The translations under genes and the position numbers were made by a program. From Gemmata sp. (GTDB lineage: Bacteria; Planctomycetota; Planctomycetia; Gemmatales; Gemmataceae): a DNA stretch of 54,124 nt. Below the pieces are notes generated by a model. The model had not been told where the DNA came from. It made no database searches and saw only the letters and a program-made list of their open reading frames with translations. The stretch lies in NCBI GenBank assembly GCA_022843445.1, contig JALHNS010000006.1:1-54124 (forward strand). The letters are read 5' to 3'. Positions 17,490-25,600 of this stretch are shown in pieces; the stretch's first letter is position 1, and every line of letters begins with the position of its first letter.

Positions 17490-18269
17490 CTAGCGCAGGG
17501 GCGGCGCGAGGCCGGCCCACACGCCGCACACGATGAACAAGTTGCCGATCAGGATCGCGCCCGCGACCGCCACCCCCAAGAAGCTGATCGCGGCGCGGAA
17601 CCGGGCGTTCTTCAGCCCGAGCGTTTGGAACGCGCTCTGAATGCCGTGCCGCAGGTGAACGAACAGCAGCAGTTGCGTGACGATGTAGAACGCGCACAGC
17701 CACGGCGTCGTGAACCCCGCGACCACCATGCTGTACACGTCGTGCCGCCCTTTGGCGTCTTGCAGGTCGAGGTAGCTCACCACCTTGCCGTCCGGCAGTT
17801 CGGCCCCGTGCACCCACGCGAACGTGTAGTGCGCGAGGTGGAACAGCACGAACACCAGCACCACGAGGCCGGTCATCAGCATCGTGCGGCTTTCGGGCGT
17901 CGCCTGCACGCTGTTCGGGTACGCGTACGGCACCGGGCGGGCGGCCCGGGCACGAGCCTTTAACCGGAGGGCCAGCGCGAGGTGTAACACGAACAGCCCC
18001 AGCAGTCCCGCCCGCGCGATCCAGATGAGCGCGCCGAGGTCGTGCTTCAGGAAGTGCGCGTAGGCGTTGATGGCGTCCGGCCCGCTGAACACCTTTAGGT
18101 TCCCGATCATGTGGAACACGAGGAAGGTGACGAGCGACACCCCGGTGAGGGCGACGAGCACTTTCGCGCCGACGCTGCTGTTGAGCGCGGCGGCCGCGAA
18201 CGGCCCGGCCCCGCCCCCGGCGGGTGCGGACGCGGAACCTTTGGGGTTGATAACGGTGGACGCGGACAT
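17490..18269 (-). CDS. sdhC: Succinate dehydrogenase cytochrome b subunit
   Basis: A 259-residue membrane protein with five hydrophobic segments and conserved histidines for two haems (VFHMIGNLKVF, LFVLHLALAL, LFHLAHYTF, FVHLRHGIQSAFQ). This is the Bacillus/Wolinella-type single-subunit anchor, matching the type of SdhA downstream. It passes electrons from the flavoprotein/iron-sulfur arm to quinone. ATG 18269 (MSASTVINPKGS) is preferred over upstream in-frame sequence that lacks protein character. Confidence 0.9.
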   Translation of the reverse strand: MSASTVINPKGSASAPAGGGAGPFAAAALNSSVGAKVLVALTGVSLVTFLVFHMIGNLKVFSGPDAINAYAHFLKHDLGALIWIARAGLLGLFVLHLALALRLKARARAARPVPYAYPNSVQATPESRTMLMTGLVVLVFVLFHLAHYTFAWVHGAELPDGKVVSYLDLQDAKGRHDVYSMVVAGFTTPWLCAFYIVTQLLLFVHLRHGIQSAFQTLGLKNARFRAAISFLGVAVAGAILIGNLFIVCGVWAGLAPPLR

Positions 18270-18610
18270 CGGCAGGCCCGGTGGTCGCGAGTGTGTGATC
18301 GGTTCCGCGCTATTGTAGCGCCGCGACCACAACCGGACACCGGAATCGCGCGCAACACGCGCGGCCAGAGGAAGCACCGGGCGACCACCGCGGTTCGATA
18401 CCGGGTCCCGGCTTTCTTGCCGACTCGCTCATCCGTTGGCACAGATGTTGTCCACGGGCCGACGAGAGGGAAAAAGGCGACGGATTAACGCACTCGAGCC
18501 ACGAGGCAGTGGTGCCACTCGACATCGACAAAGAAACAGCTGCGCCCGATAAGATTAGATACAAGTAGTTGAGCTTCCGAGTTCCCTTGGGAAGGCTAGG
18601 GGTCGATGCC

Positions 18611-19597
18611 ATGTCCGCCGTTCAGAGCAAGAACGGGTTCTGGTGGTGGGCCAAAGAGAACGGTGCCGGATTGTTCTTCCTCCTGCTGGGCTGCGGGACG
18701 GTCTCCTACCACGGTTTCAACGTCTACGGTGCCGACCGCTGGCTGCGTGAGGCCGAAGGGACGGTTGTGACAGTCACTCCGGACCGGATCGACCCGGCTA
18801 ATGAAGGGCGGTTGGTTCACGTCGTCGCTCCACTCACCCGCACCCCGGACACCCATACCGACCCGTGGACCGGCACGACCGCGCGCGCGTTCGCCTTGGT
18901 TCGTGTACTGCAGACTTACGACGATGCGGCCGGCCGTGGGGAGAACACTTCGGCCGGTTGGCGCAACCATGGTATGCATGTTGTCGGTGAACCGCTCCCC
19001 AAGGGGCGCGAGCCTGACGTGTGGCTGTGGCTACCGAAAGTTGTCCGCGCGGGGAAGTTCTCCCTCGCACCCGAGATGATCGCGCCGCATTTTCCTCGCG
19101 GCGCGGTGCACCTGACCGACGGCCTCCTTGAACGAATCGGTACCGCCTTACCGAAAATGCCCCGCGAGACGTCTGCGCTCCCGCCGACTGGCTGGGAACC
19201 CGGGTCCGACGGCTGGTTCTATATGCCGCCGCGAGGTTCCCGTCCGCGGGCTGACGACCGCCGTGTGGCCTATTTCCGGGCAGATTTGCCGGAAGGCCCG
19301 ATAACAATGATTGGCCGTCAGCGGGGCGACCGACTCGAACCTGCCGAATGGAAGGGGGGCCGGTTTGCGTTTGTCGGTGTTGGGGAAAAGGAAATCCGAG
19401 CTGCCTTCATCGAGGCACGGCAGGAGAACGCCACGTCATTCCCACTCGTGGCAATAATCGGGTCCGCGTTCGCCGGTGTCGGTTTGTTGATCATCGTGTG
19501 CGCCAATTTGGATGCGTACGCTGCACGATCCAGAGGCGAAGGTCTGGCCAAAGACCAAACTCCACCGCCATCGGCACCTCCAGCACCACAGGCGTGA
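18611..19597 (+). CDS. TMEM43-like (DUF1625) membrane protein, tentative
   Basis: A 328-residue protein starting at ATG 18611 (MSAVQSKNGFWWW). There is a membrane segment at about 17-35 (GLFFLLLGCGTVSY), then DPANEGRLVHVVAPL, similar to the NEGRLVHVSG segment of TMEM43 proteins, then a soluble domain, and a C-terminal membrane segment (PLVAIIGSAFAGVGLLIIV). The role of bacterial TMEM43 relatives is unknown. Two hairpins follow the stop. It is the last complete gene before the integrated element. Confidence 0.6.
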   Translation: MSAVQSKNGFWWWAKENGAGLFFLLLGCGTVSYHGFNVYGADRWLREAEGTVVTVTPDRIDPANEGRLVHVVAPLTRTPDTHTDPWTGTTARAFALVRVLQTYDDAAGRGENTSAGWRNHGMHVVGEPLPKGREPDVWLWLPKVVRAGKFSLAPEMIAPHFPRGAVHLTDGLLERIGTALPKMPRETSALPPTGWEPGSDGWFYMPPRGSRPRADDRRVAYFRADLPEGPITMIGRQRGDRLEPAEWKGGRFAFVGVGEKEIRAAFIEARQENATSFPLVAIIGSAFAGVGLLIIVCANLDAYAARSRGEGLAKDQTPPPSAPPAPQA

Positions 19598-19636
19598 GTC
19601 CTATCCAAGGGGCCAAGCGTTACCGCCTGTGCGCCT

Positions 19637-19668
19637 GCACGGACGCGATCTCGCGGTTGCGTCCGTGC
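19637..19668 (+). terminator. Hairpin downstream of the TMEM43-like gene
   Basis: GCACGGACGC, 12-base loop, GCGTCCGTGC: a perfect 10-bp stem starting 40 bp after the stop codon. Confidence 0.55.
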
Positions 19669-19735
19669 CCGTCCCGGCATTCGCCGTCCAAGGAGTTGGT
19701 ACGCCCGGTCTGCAACGCGGTAGCTCCACATCCGT

Positions 19736-19765
19736 CGCCCGCCCGCGACCAACCGCGGGCGGGCG
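19736..19765. terminator. GC-rich hairpin upstream of the left attachment site
   Basis: CGCCCGCCCGCG, loop ACCAAC, CGCGGGCGGGCG: a perfect 12-bp stem. The rest of 19598-19873 shows no convincing gene. Confidence 0.55.
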
Positions 19766-19873
19766 CTCTGGGGAGCAGCACGCGAAAAGGGCATAACCCG
19801 AGCGCGCGAATTGGTGCGAGTCAACCGAGCGGTTTACCGACCTCTGGCGCGACTACAGACATCTTTCCCGTTC

Positions 19874-19932
19874 AGTACACCCGAGAGGATTTGAACCTCT
19901 AACCCTCGGTTCCGAAGACCGATGCTCTATCC
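19874..19932 (-). repeat. Left attachment site: truncated tRNA-Arg 3' fragment
   Basis: 59 bp identical to 40723-40781. On the minus strand it contains the tRNA 3' end, T arm, variable loop, anticodon arm and part of the D arm, then diverges. Without the acceptor 5' strand it cannot make a functional tRNA. Confidence 0.92.
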
Positions 19933-20123
19933 CACGATGTGCTGAGATTTCCTGCACTTCAAACGCACTCAACACTTCGGGAGCAGCACCGGGAGCAGCA
20001 ACCGCGGCGTTCCCGCCGGACCTCGCTTCTGTGATCGCGGCGTGGGGAACCCTAACAGACCCTATCAAGTTGGCGGTGCTGGCGCTGGTTCGCAGCGCGA
20101 GCGGCGGGGCCGGTGCGCGCTGA
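19933..20123 (+). pseudogene. Detached integrase C-terminal tail frame
   Basis: Continuing the integrase reading frame across the attachment core into this sequence gives an open frame to TGA at 20121-20123. It contains the phrases NTSGAAPGAATAA, then FPPDLASVIAAW and IKLAVLALVRSA, which look like real protein with an amphipathic helical end. The DNA at 19976-20003 matches 40573-40600, inside the resident integrase gene, at about 25 of 28 positions and in the same reading frame (SSGAATGAAD against TSGAAPGAAT). It is therefore either the tail the integrase gains in the excised circle or the remnant of an older integrase. It has no start codon of its own. Confidence 0.6.
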
Positions 20124-20500
20124 TGCTCACCCCTTCCCCCTAAAGGAGGGAAAAGAATCGTCCCGGATCGTCCCATCGTCCCACCCCCGCGCGAAACCCT
20201 GAGATTCCCTGAGCTTCGCGTGGTGTCGGGGCGGGACGATGGGGCGGGACGATCCCCGTTGGGCGGGACGATGAGATCGTCCCGCGGCGGCACGAGCGGA
20301 GCGGCGGGGCTGGTGTGCGCGTCAGCGCCCCCTTCCCCCTAAAGGAGGGAAAAAGATCGTCCGAGATCGTCCGACCGTCCGGCGCGCGTGCGGAAGCCTG
20401 AAATTTCCAGTGTTTCGCGCGGGTGCTGTTTCGGACGATGGCCGGACGATCCCCGCCGGTGCGGACGATCATCGTCCGGGTTCGCGCGACCCGCGGCGGC
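20124..20500. repeat. Two composite GATCGTCC / GGACGATC repeat units (iteron-like)
   Basis: Two units (about 20127-20310 and 20330-20500) each begin with CCCCTTCCCCCTAAAGGAGG and then carry direct ATCGTCC copies, a conserved block like GCGCGAAACCCTGAGATTCC, inverted GGACGAT copies and a closing GGACGAT-ATCGTCC dyad. About 13 heptamers can be counted by eye. The same composite unit recurs inside the primase gene at 38456-38635. No gene fits this 428-bp gap. It may be a replication origin or a set of integrase/regulator binding sites. Confidence 0.75.
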
Positions 20501-20551
20501 GCGAGCGGGGCAACGGTGCGGGGCGTAGTACGCGCGCGGGAGGGTGGTGAT

Positions 20552-21460
20552 ATGGGTTGGGAAGTACGACGTGGGCGGCGGTACTTGTACCGCAACCGGC
20601 GCGCGGGCGGGAAGCCGGTGAAAGAGTACGTCGCGGCCGACGGTCCCGCGGGCGAACTGCTCGCGCGCCTGCACGACACCGAGCGCACCGAGAACGCCGA
20701 GCGGCGCGCCGACGTTCGGCGCGAGCGCGACGCGGTGCGGGCGCGGGCGTCGGAGTTGCTGGCGGTGGGTGAGGGTGCGGACGCGCCGGTGCGGGTCGCG
20801 GCGGGCGGGTTGTTGGCGGCGGTGGGGTTCCACAGGCACAAGCGCGGGGAGTGGCGCATGCGGCGCGAACTGAAACAGCTTCAAGACCTGACCGAACGCA
20901 CGCGCGAACTCACCGCGAAGGTGCGCGACATCCGAGCGGCGCGCGAAGTCGCGCCGCTGGTGCGGTACGACGCGCCGGCGACGGACGCGGAGGCGGTGGC
21001 GCTGTTCGCCGCGGCGCGGGCCGGCGATGCGCGTGCGCGGGAGCGCGTCGTGGAGTTGGTGAAGGCGCGCGGCTGGGTGAATTGGTTGGGGGATTTGGGC
21101 CAGCAGGCCACGCGCCAACTGGTTCACCGCGCCGCGGGCGGCGACCCGGTGCTTGCGGTCGGACTCACCGAGAAGGCCGTCGCGCTGCGCGCTCAGTTGC
21201 TGGGCGACGCGCCGAGCGTGCTGGAAGACCTGTTGGTGCGTCGGGTGGTGAACGGGTGGCTGACGGTTCACTTGCTCGAACTGGAACTGACGGTGCGCGC
21301 CCCGGCGGACCTCAAAGCCCGCGAGCACCTCGACAAGGCGCTGACCCGCGCACAGAAGCGGTTCGCGGAGGCCGTACGCGAGCTGGCGCGGGTGCGGGCA
21401 CTGGGCGCGCCGGCGCGGGTGACGCAGTTGACCGTCGCGGCGCTGCCGAGCGCGGGTTGA
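20552..21460 (+). CDS. Unknown 302-residue element protein
   Basis: ATG 20552 has GGGAGGG 7 bp upstream. The first 35 residues (MGWEVRRGRRYLYRNRR...KPVKEYVAADG) form a compact basic domain, perhaps nucleic-acid binding. Residues 40-130 are charged and helical (RRADVRRERDAVRARASELL), followed by AFHRHKRGEWRMRRELKQ-type helices and a mostly alpha-helical C-terminal region rich in Ala, Leu and Arg. It starts a three-gene operon (38-bp gap, then a 4-bp overlap) next to the left attachment site. No family can be named with confidence. Confidence 0.7.
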   Translation: MGWEVRRGRRYLYRNRRAGGKPVKEYVAADGPAGELLARLHDTERTENAERRADVRRERDAVRARASELLAVGEGADAPVRVAAGGLLAAVGFHRHKRGEWRMRRELKQLQDLTERTRELTAKVRDIRAAREVAPLVRYDAPATDAEAVALFAAARAGDARARERVVELVKARGWVNWLGDLGQQATRQLVHRAAGGDPVLAVGLTEKAVALRAQLLGDAPSVLEDLLVRRVVNGWLTVHLLELELTVRAPADLKAREHLDKALTRAQKRFAEAVRELARVRALGAPARVTQLTVAALPSAG

Positions 21461-21497
21461 GTGTACCGGGTAGGCTTCACACGGAGGGGGAACTTCG

Positions 21498-21824
21498 ATG
21501 CCGTTCGCGGACGTGGAGAAGGCGAGAGGCTATCAGCGCGAGTACCGGCGCACGCGCCGCGCGGGGGACCCGTGTACAACCCCCGGTACATCCCCAATCC
21601 CGGTCGCGTTCCGACTCCAAACGGCGCAGGACGTAATCGACCTGTTGCAAGAACAGGTGGCGCTCGTGCGCGCGTCGGAAGAGGCCGGGGCGCTGGAGAA
21701 GGCGCGCGCCATCGGGTTCTTGGCGGGCGTCGCGCTGAAGGCGATTGAGGCGGGCAACCTCGCGGCGCGCATCGAATCGTTGGAGCACGTGCTCAAGGCC
21801 CGCACCGAAGGGGAGCGCAAATGA
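21498..21824 (+). CDS. Unknown 108-residue element protein
   Basis: ATG 21498 follows GGAGGGGG by 7 bp, a strong ribosome binding site. The N-terminus (MPFADVEKARGYQREYRRTRRAGD) is basic and helical, then PGTSPIPVAFRLQTAQDVIDLLQEQV leads into helices ending RIESLEHVLKAR. The form suggests a small DNA-binding or scaffold protein, but no family is recognised. Its stop overlaps the next start by 4 bp, so the two are translationally coupled. Confidence 0.7.
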   Translation: MPFADVEKARGYQREYRRTRRAGDPCTTPGTSPIPVAFRLQTAQDVIDLLQEQVALVRASEEAGALEKARAIGFLAGVALKAIEAGNLAARIESLEHVLKARTEGERK

Positions 21825-22393
21825 CATCGGCGAAGCTGTCGAAGCACTACGGCGCGCTGGGCGCGGCGGAGCGGCTGGCGCTGCTCCTCGCGGCGGGCGC
21901 GCGAAGTGACGACGTGGAGCGCGAGCGGCTGATGGGCACCGCGCCGCGGGTCACGTGGCAGGTGCCGGACACGTTCGGGCGCGCGCTGGCGCTGCTCGTG
22001 GTGAGTTCGCAGCAGCGCATGAAGTTGCTCGAACTGGCGGCGCTGTTCTTCCGCACCCGCGCGCTGGCCAACGAGATGCAGGGCCGGAGCGCGAAGCGCA
22101 TGGCGAACGTGGCGGGCGTGTACGGCTACCTGCTCCGCGCGCAGTCCGACGGGTGGGCGCAGTTCTGCGCCGCGGAGCAATTGGACCCGACCGTGTGCGA
22201 GCGCGCGGCACCGGGCGCGGACGTGCTCGCGCTCGCATACCAAGAGGCCGAAGCGTTCGGGTTCGGCGAAGAACAGGCGCGCGCGTTCGTGTCCGGTGAG
22301 GGTGCGACCGGTCCCGACGCGCTGCTCACCGCTGCGGCAATCGCAGCGCGGTTGCGCGACGGGTTTGAATCACTTCTGCAACAGTGGTCGTAA
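21821..22393 (+). CDS. Unknown 190-residue element protein
   Basis: Begins in an ATGA overlap with the preceding stop. The sequence is alpha-helical throughout (SKHYGALGAAERLALLLAAGARSD, then FGRALALLVVSSQQRMKLLELAALFFRTRALA), with an acidic C-terminal half and no membrane segment or catalytic motif that stands out. The opening resembles short helical proteins encoded on planctomycete mobile elements, but no function can be assigned. Last gene of the left operon; 291 bp of non-coding, AT-richer sequence follow before the Rhs gene. Confidence 0.7.
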   Translation: MTSAKLSKHYGALGAAERLALLLAAGARSDDVERERLMGTAPRVTWQVPDTFGRALALLVVSSQQRMKLLELAALFFRTRALANEMQGRSAKRMANVAGVYGYLLRAQSDGWAQFCAAEQLDPTVCERAAPGADVLALAYQEAEAFGFGEEQARAFVSGEGATGPDALLTAAAIAARLRDGFESLLQQWS

Positions 22394-22684
22394 CGCGCTC
22401 GCGCGGTTGAGCTTGTTACAATTCAATGAGAGCGTGGCTTTCCACGCATTTCGACTTCGCTCCCGACGCGCTTGATCGCACCATCTTCAGTTCCAATCAG
22501 GTCTTTCGTCGCCGGAACCCTCGCAGCGTGCAATTCAGGATCGGCGCGAATTTTCCGAGTGATGCGCGAACTGGCAAACGAACAAGCGAATTTCTGTTGA
22601 TCTCGTCCAGTTGGTGTTTACCATCCCATACAGTTCGCTTCCGTTGGTTATCGTTCGGCCCCAACTCCCCTCTGGGTCGCTCCG
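22394..22684. other. 291-bp intergenic region upstream of the giant Rhs gene
   Basis: Clearly AT-richer than its surroundings and without a plausible reading frame. It presumably holds the promoter of the Rhs gene, but no -35/-10 pair with proper spacing could be assigned; TTGAGC (22407) and TACAAT (22418) are too close together. Confidence 0.4.
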
Positions 22685-25600
22685 ATGAAGCCGCGCAACT
22701 GGCACCGCGCCCTGTTCCCCGCCCTTCGTGCGCTCCGTCAACTCACCCGCGCCCGCCGCGCGCCGGAGGCCGCGCGCCGCGCGAAGCTGGAACTGGTGAC
22801 GCTAGAAGAGCGCGTGGTTCCCGACGGTCGGCCGCTGCCGCTGCCGATCATCTACGCGGGTTCGGGGGTGGGCGAAGCGCCGCTGGTGCGGTCCTACGAC
22901 GCGGAGCACGGCACCGAACGGTTCTCCGTGTCGCCGTTCGGCGCGAGCTATCGCGGCGGCGTGGCGGTGGGCACCGCGGACCTGAACCTCGACGGCATCC
23001 CCGAAGTGTTCGCCGCGCCCGCGAGCGCGGGCACCGCGCCGGTGGTCAAGGTGTATGACGGGCGCGCCGGGGAAGCGTTCGCGGGGCCGCTGGCGGAGCT
23101 GCGCCCGTTCGAGCGGTTGCGGTCGGGCGGGTTGAGCGTGGCGGGCGCGGACGTGAACGGCGACGGGCGGCCGGACATCATCACGGCGGCGGTCACGCCC
23201 GACGGCGCGAAGGTGCGTGCGTTCAGTGGGCGGGACGGGGCGCAGATTGCGGACTTCGCGGTGTCGGGCTGGCGGTTCGGTGCGGGGCTGACGGTGGCGG
23301 CGGCGGACCTGACCGGCGACGGCCGCGCCGAAGTGCTGGTGGGCGCGGCGGTGGGCGGCGTGGCGCGCGTCTACGACCCGCGCACCGGCGCGGTGCTCAC
23401 GGGTCCGTTGGGCGAGTTCAAGCCGTTCGGCGCGACTTATACCGGCGGGGTGAACGTCGGTGCGGACGCGCTGGCGGGTGACGTGGACGGCGACGGGCGC
23501 AACGACGTGGCGGTGGGGACGGGCGCGGGTTCACGGTCGCGGGTGCGGGTGCTGAGCGGCGCGACGGGCGCAGTGCTGCACGACCTGCGCCCGTTCGGGG
23601 AGCGCGCGTGGGGCGGGGCGCGTGTGGGCTTGGCGTATGTGGACGACGACGCGCGCGCGGATGTGGTGGTGGGGCGCGCGCTCGGCGGTTCGGAGGTGCG
23701 GGTGTTCAACGGGATCACGGGGCGGCAGTTGTTGGTGCCGGTGCCGGAGTACCGGCCGTTCGGGGATTCGCTGGGCGGCGTGTTCATCGCCGCGACCAAC
23801 GACCCGGAAACCCCGTTCCCGCAGTGGATCAGTTATCCGTCCAGTAGCGTCGTCGGGCAGACGGTGCGCGTGGTCGCGCGCGTCACCGGTCTCACGCCTC
23901 CCCCGGTGCTGCCGACCGGCACCATGACACTGACCGCGACGAGCGGGAGCACGAGTTACACGCTGGGCACGGTCGCGGTGTACGATTCGGGCAACGGGTA
24001 CGAAGCGGACGCCGCGTTCGAGTTCGGGACGCTGCCCGAAGGCACGTTCGATCTGACGGCTACCTACAACGGGGACGCGAACTACAACAGCGTGACCACT
24101 CCGTCCGCGTTCACCCTGTATGTGAACGCTCCGTCGTCCGCGCCGGCGGCGCTGGCGTCGGGCGCGGGGGCAAGTGGGCCGGAGTTGGTGTACAACCCGG
24201 CGGGCGCGGGTCAGGCGCGGGGCGGGCGCACGGTGACGGGCGTGAACGTGGCGAACGGCACGCTGAGCGTGGACCGCACGGACCTGATGTCGGAATCCGT
24301 CGGTGACATGTGGGGCGTGAACTGGTCGTGGACGAGCGCCGCGAACTACGCCGACGGCACCAGCGGCGGCGGGGCCACGAGCGCCCAAACCGCGCACTTC
24401 GTGCAGGTGAGCGGCAACGACGCGCTGGCGCTGGTCACGAGCGCCGGCAACGCGCTCCACTTCGACAAGGTGAACGGCGCGTATGTGACGCGGTACGGGC
24501 ACACGTCGAAGCTGGTTCATAACACCGGCACGTCGGAGTTCGTCGTCACCGACGGCACCGGGCGGGCGCTCACGTTCCACGACTTCACCAATGGCACCAC
24601 CGGGCTGCGCGGGAAGCTCAAGAAGATCACCGACGCCGACGGGCAACTCACGGAAGTCACCAGTTGGTCCGGCAGCAATGCCACCGAAGTGCAGCGCGTC
24701 ACGGGCACCGGCGGGAGCGCGCGGACCGAGTCGTTCGTGTACACCTACGTCGCGTCGGGGACGAACGCGGGCTTGTTGGAATCGGTGTTGCAGCGGGTGA
24801 AGGTCGGCACGGGGTCGTGGAGCACGGTGCGGTCGGTGGAGTACACCTACCACGACGGCACGACGAGCGTGGGCAAAGCCGGTGAATTGCGCACGGCGGT
24901 GGTGAAGGACGCGAGCGGCACGGCCATCGACACCAGCTACTACCGGTACTACACCACCGGTTCGGAGTCGCGGCTCAAGTACGCGTTCGGTGGCGACGCC
25001 TACGGGCGGCTCGTGGGCGCGCTGGGTTCGTCGGTGGATGCGCTGACCGACGGTCAGGTGGACGACTACGCGGACAAGTACGTGGAGTACGACGCCACCA
25101 GCGGGAAGGTGACGAAGGTGGTGGACGCCGCGGCCGGGTGCTCGGTGTGTTCGGGCGGTCAGGGCGAGTTCACCTACACCTATTCCACCAACACCGCCGG
25201 CGGGCTGATCGACGCGAGCACGTGGGCCACGAAGACCATCGAGACGCGGCCCGACGGTTCGACGCTGACGGTGTACGCCAACGGGTTCGGGCAGGTGATG
25301 CTCAGCGCGCTGTCGGACGGGACGAGCACGTGGCGCGAGTACGCGCAGTACGATTCGGCGGGCCGGGTGACGCTGACCGCCGGCGCGAGCACCGTGACCG
25401 GGCTGAGCGAATCGAACGCGGACTTGGTGGGGTTCAGCGGCGGCAACGCGACCTACCTGAGCGACACCGCGGGCCAAGTGACCACCTTCGCTTACGGCAG
25501 CAGCACCACCGCGACCAGCTCCACCGCCGGCGACGCGCTGGGGTACATCAAGAGTACCAGTATCAAGCAGGGCAAGACCGGCACCGCGGTTTCGCAATCC

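Noticed and set aside
19874-19932. A second functional tRNA-Arg
   Set aside because: The acceptor 5' strand and part of the D arm are missing; it is the left attachment site only.
20124-20500. CRISPR array
   Set aside because: Repeats are 7-8 bp, occur in both orientations and have irregular spacing; there are no uniform spacers and no cas genes.
22394-22440. A promoter formed by TTGAGC and TACAAT
   Set aside because: The hexamers are only about five bases apart, far less than the usual 16-18 bp.
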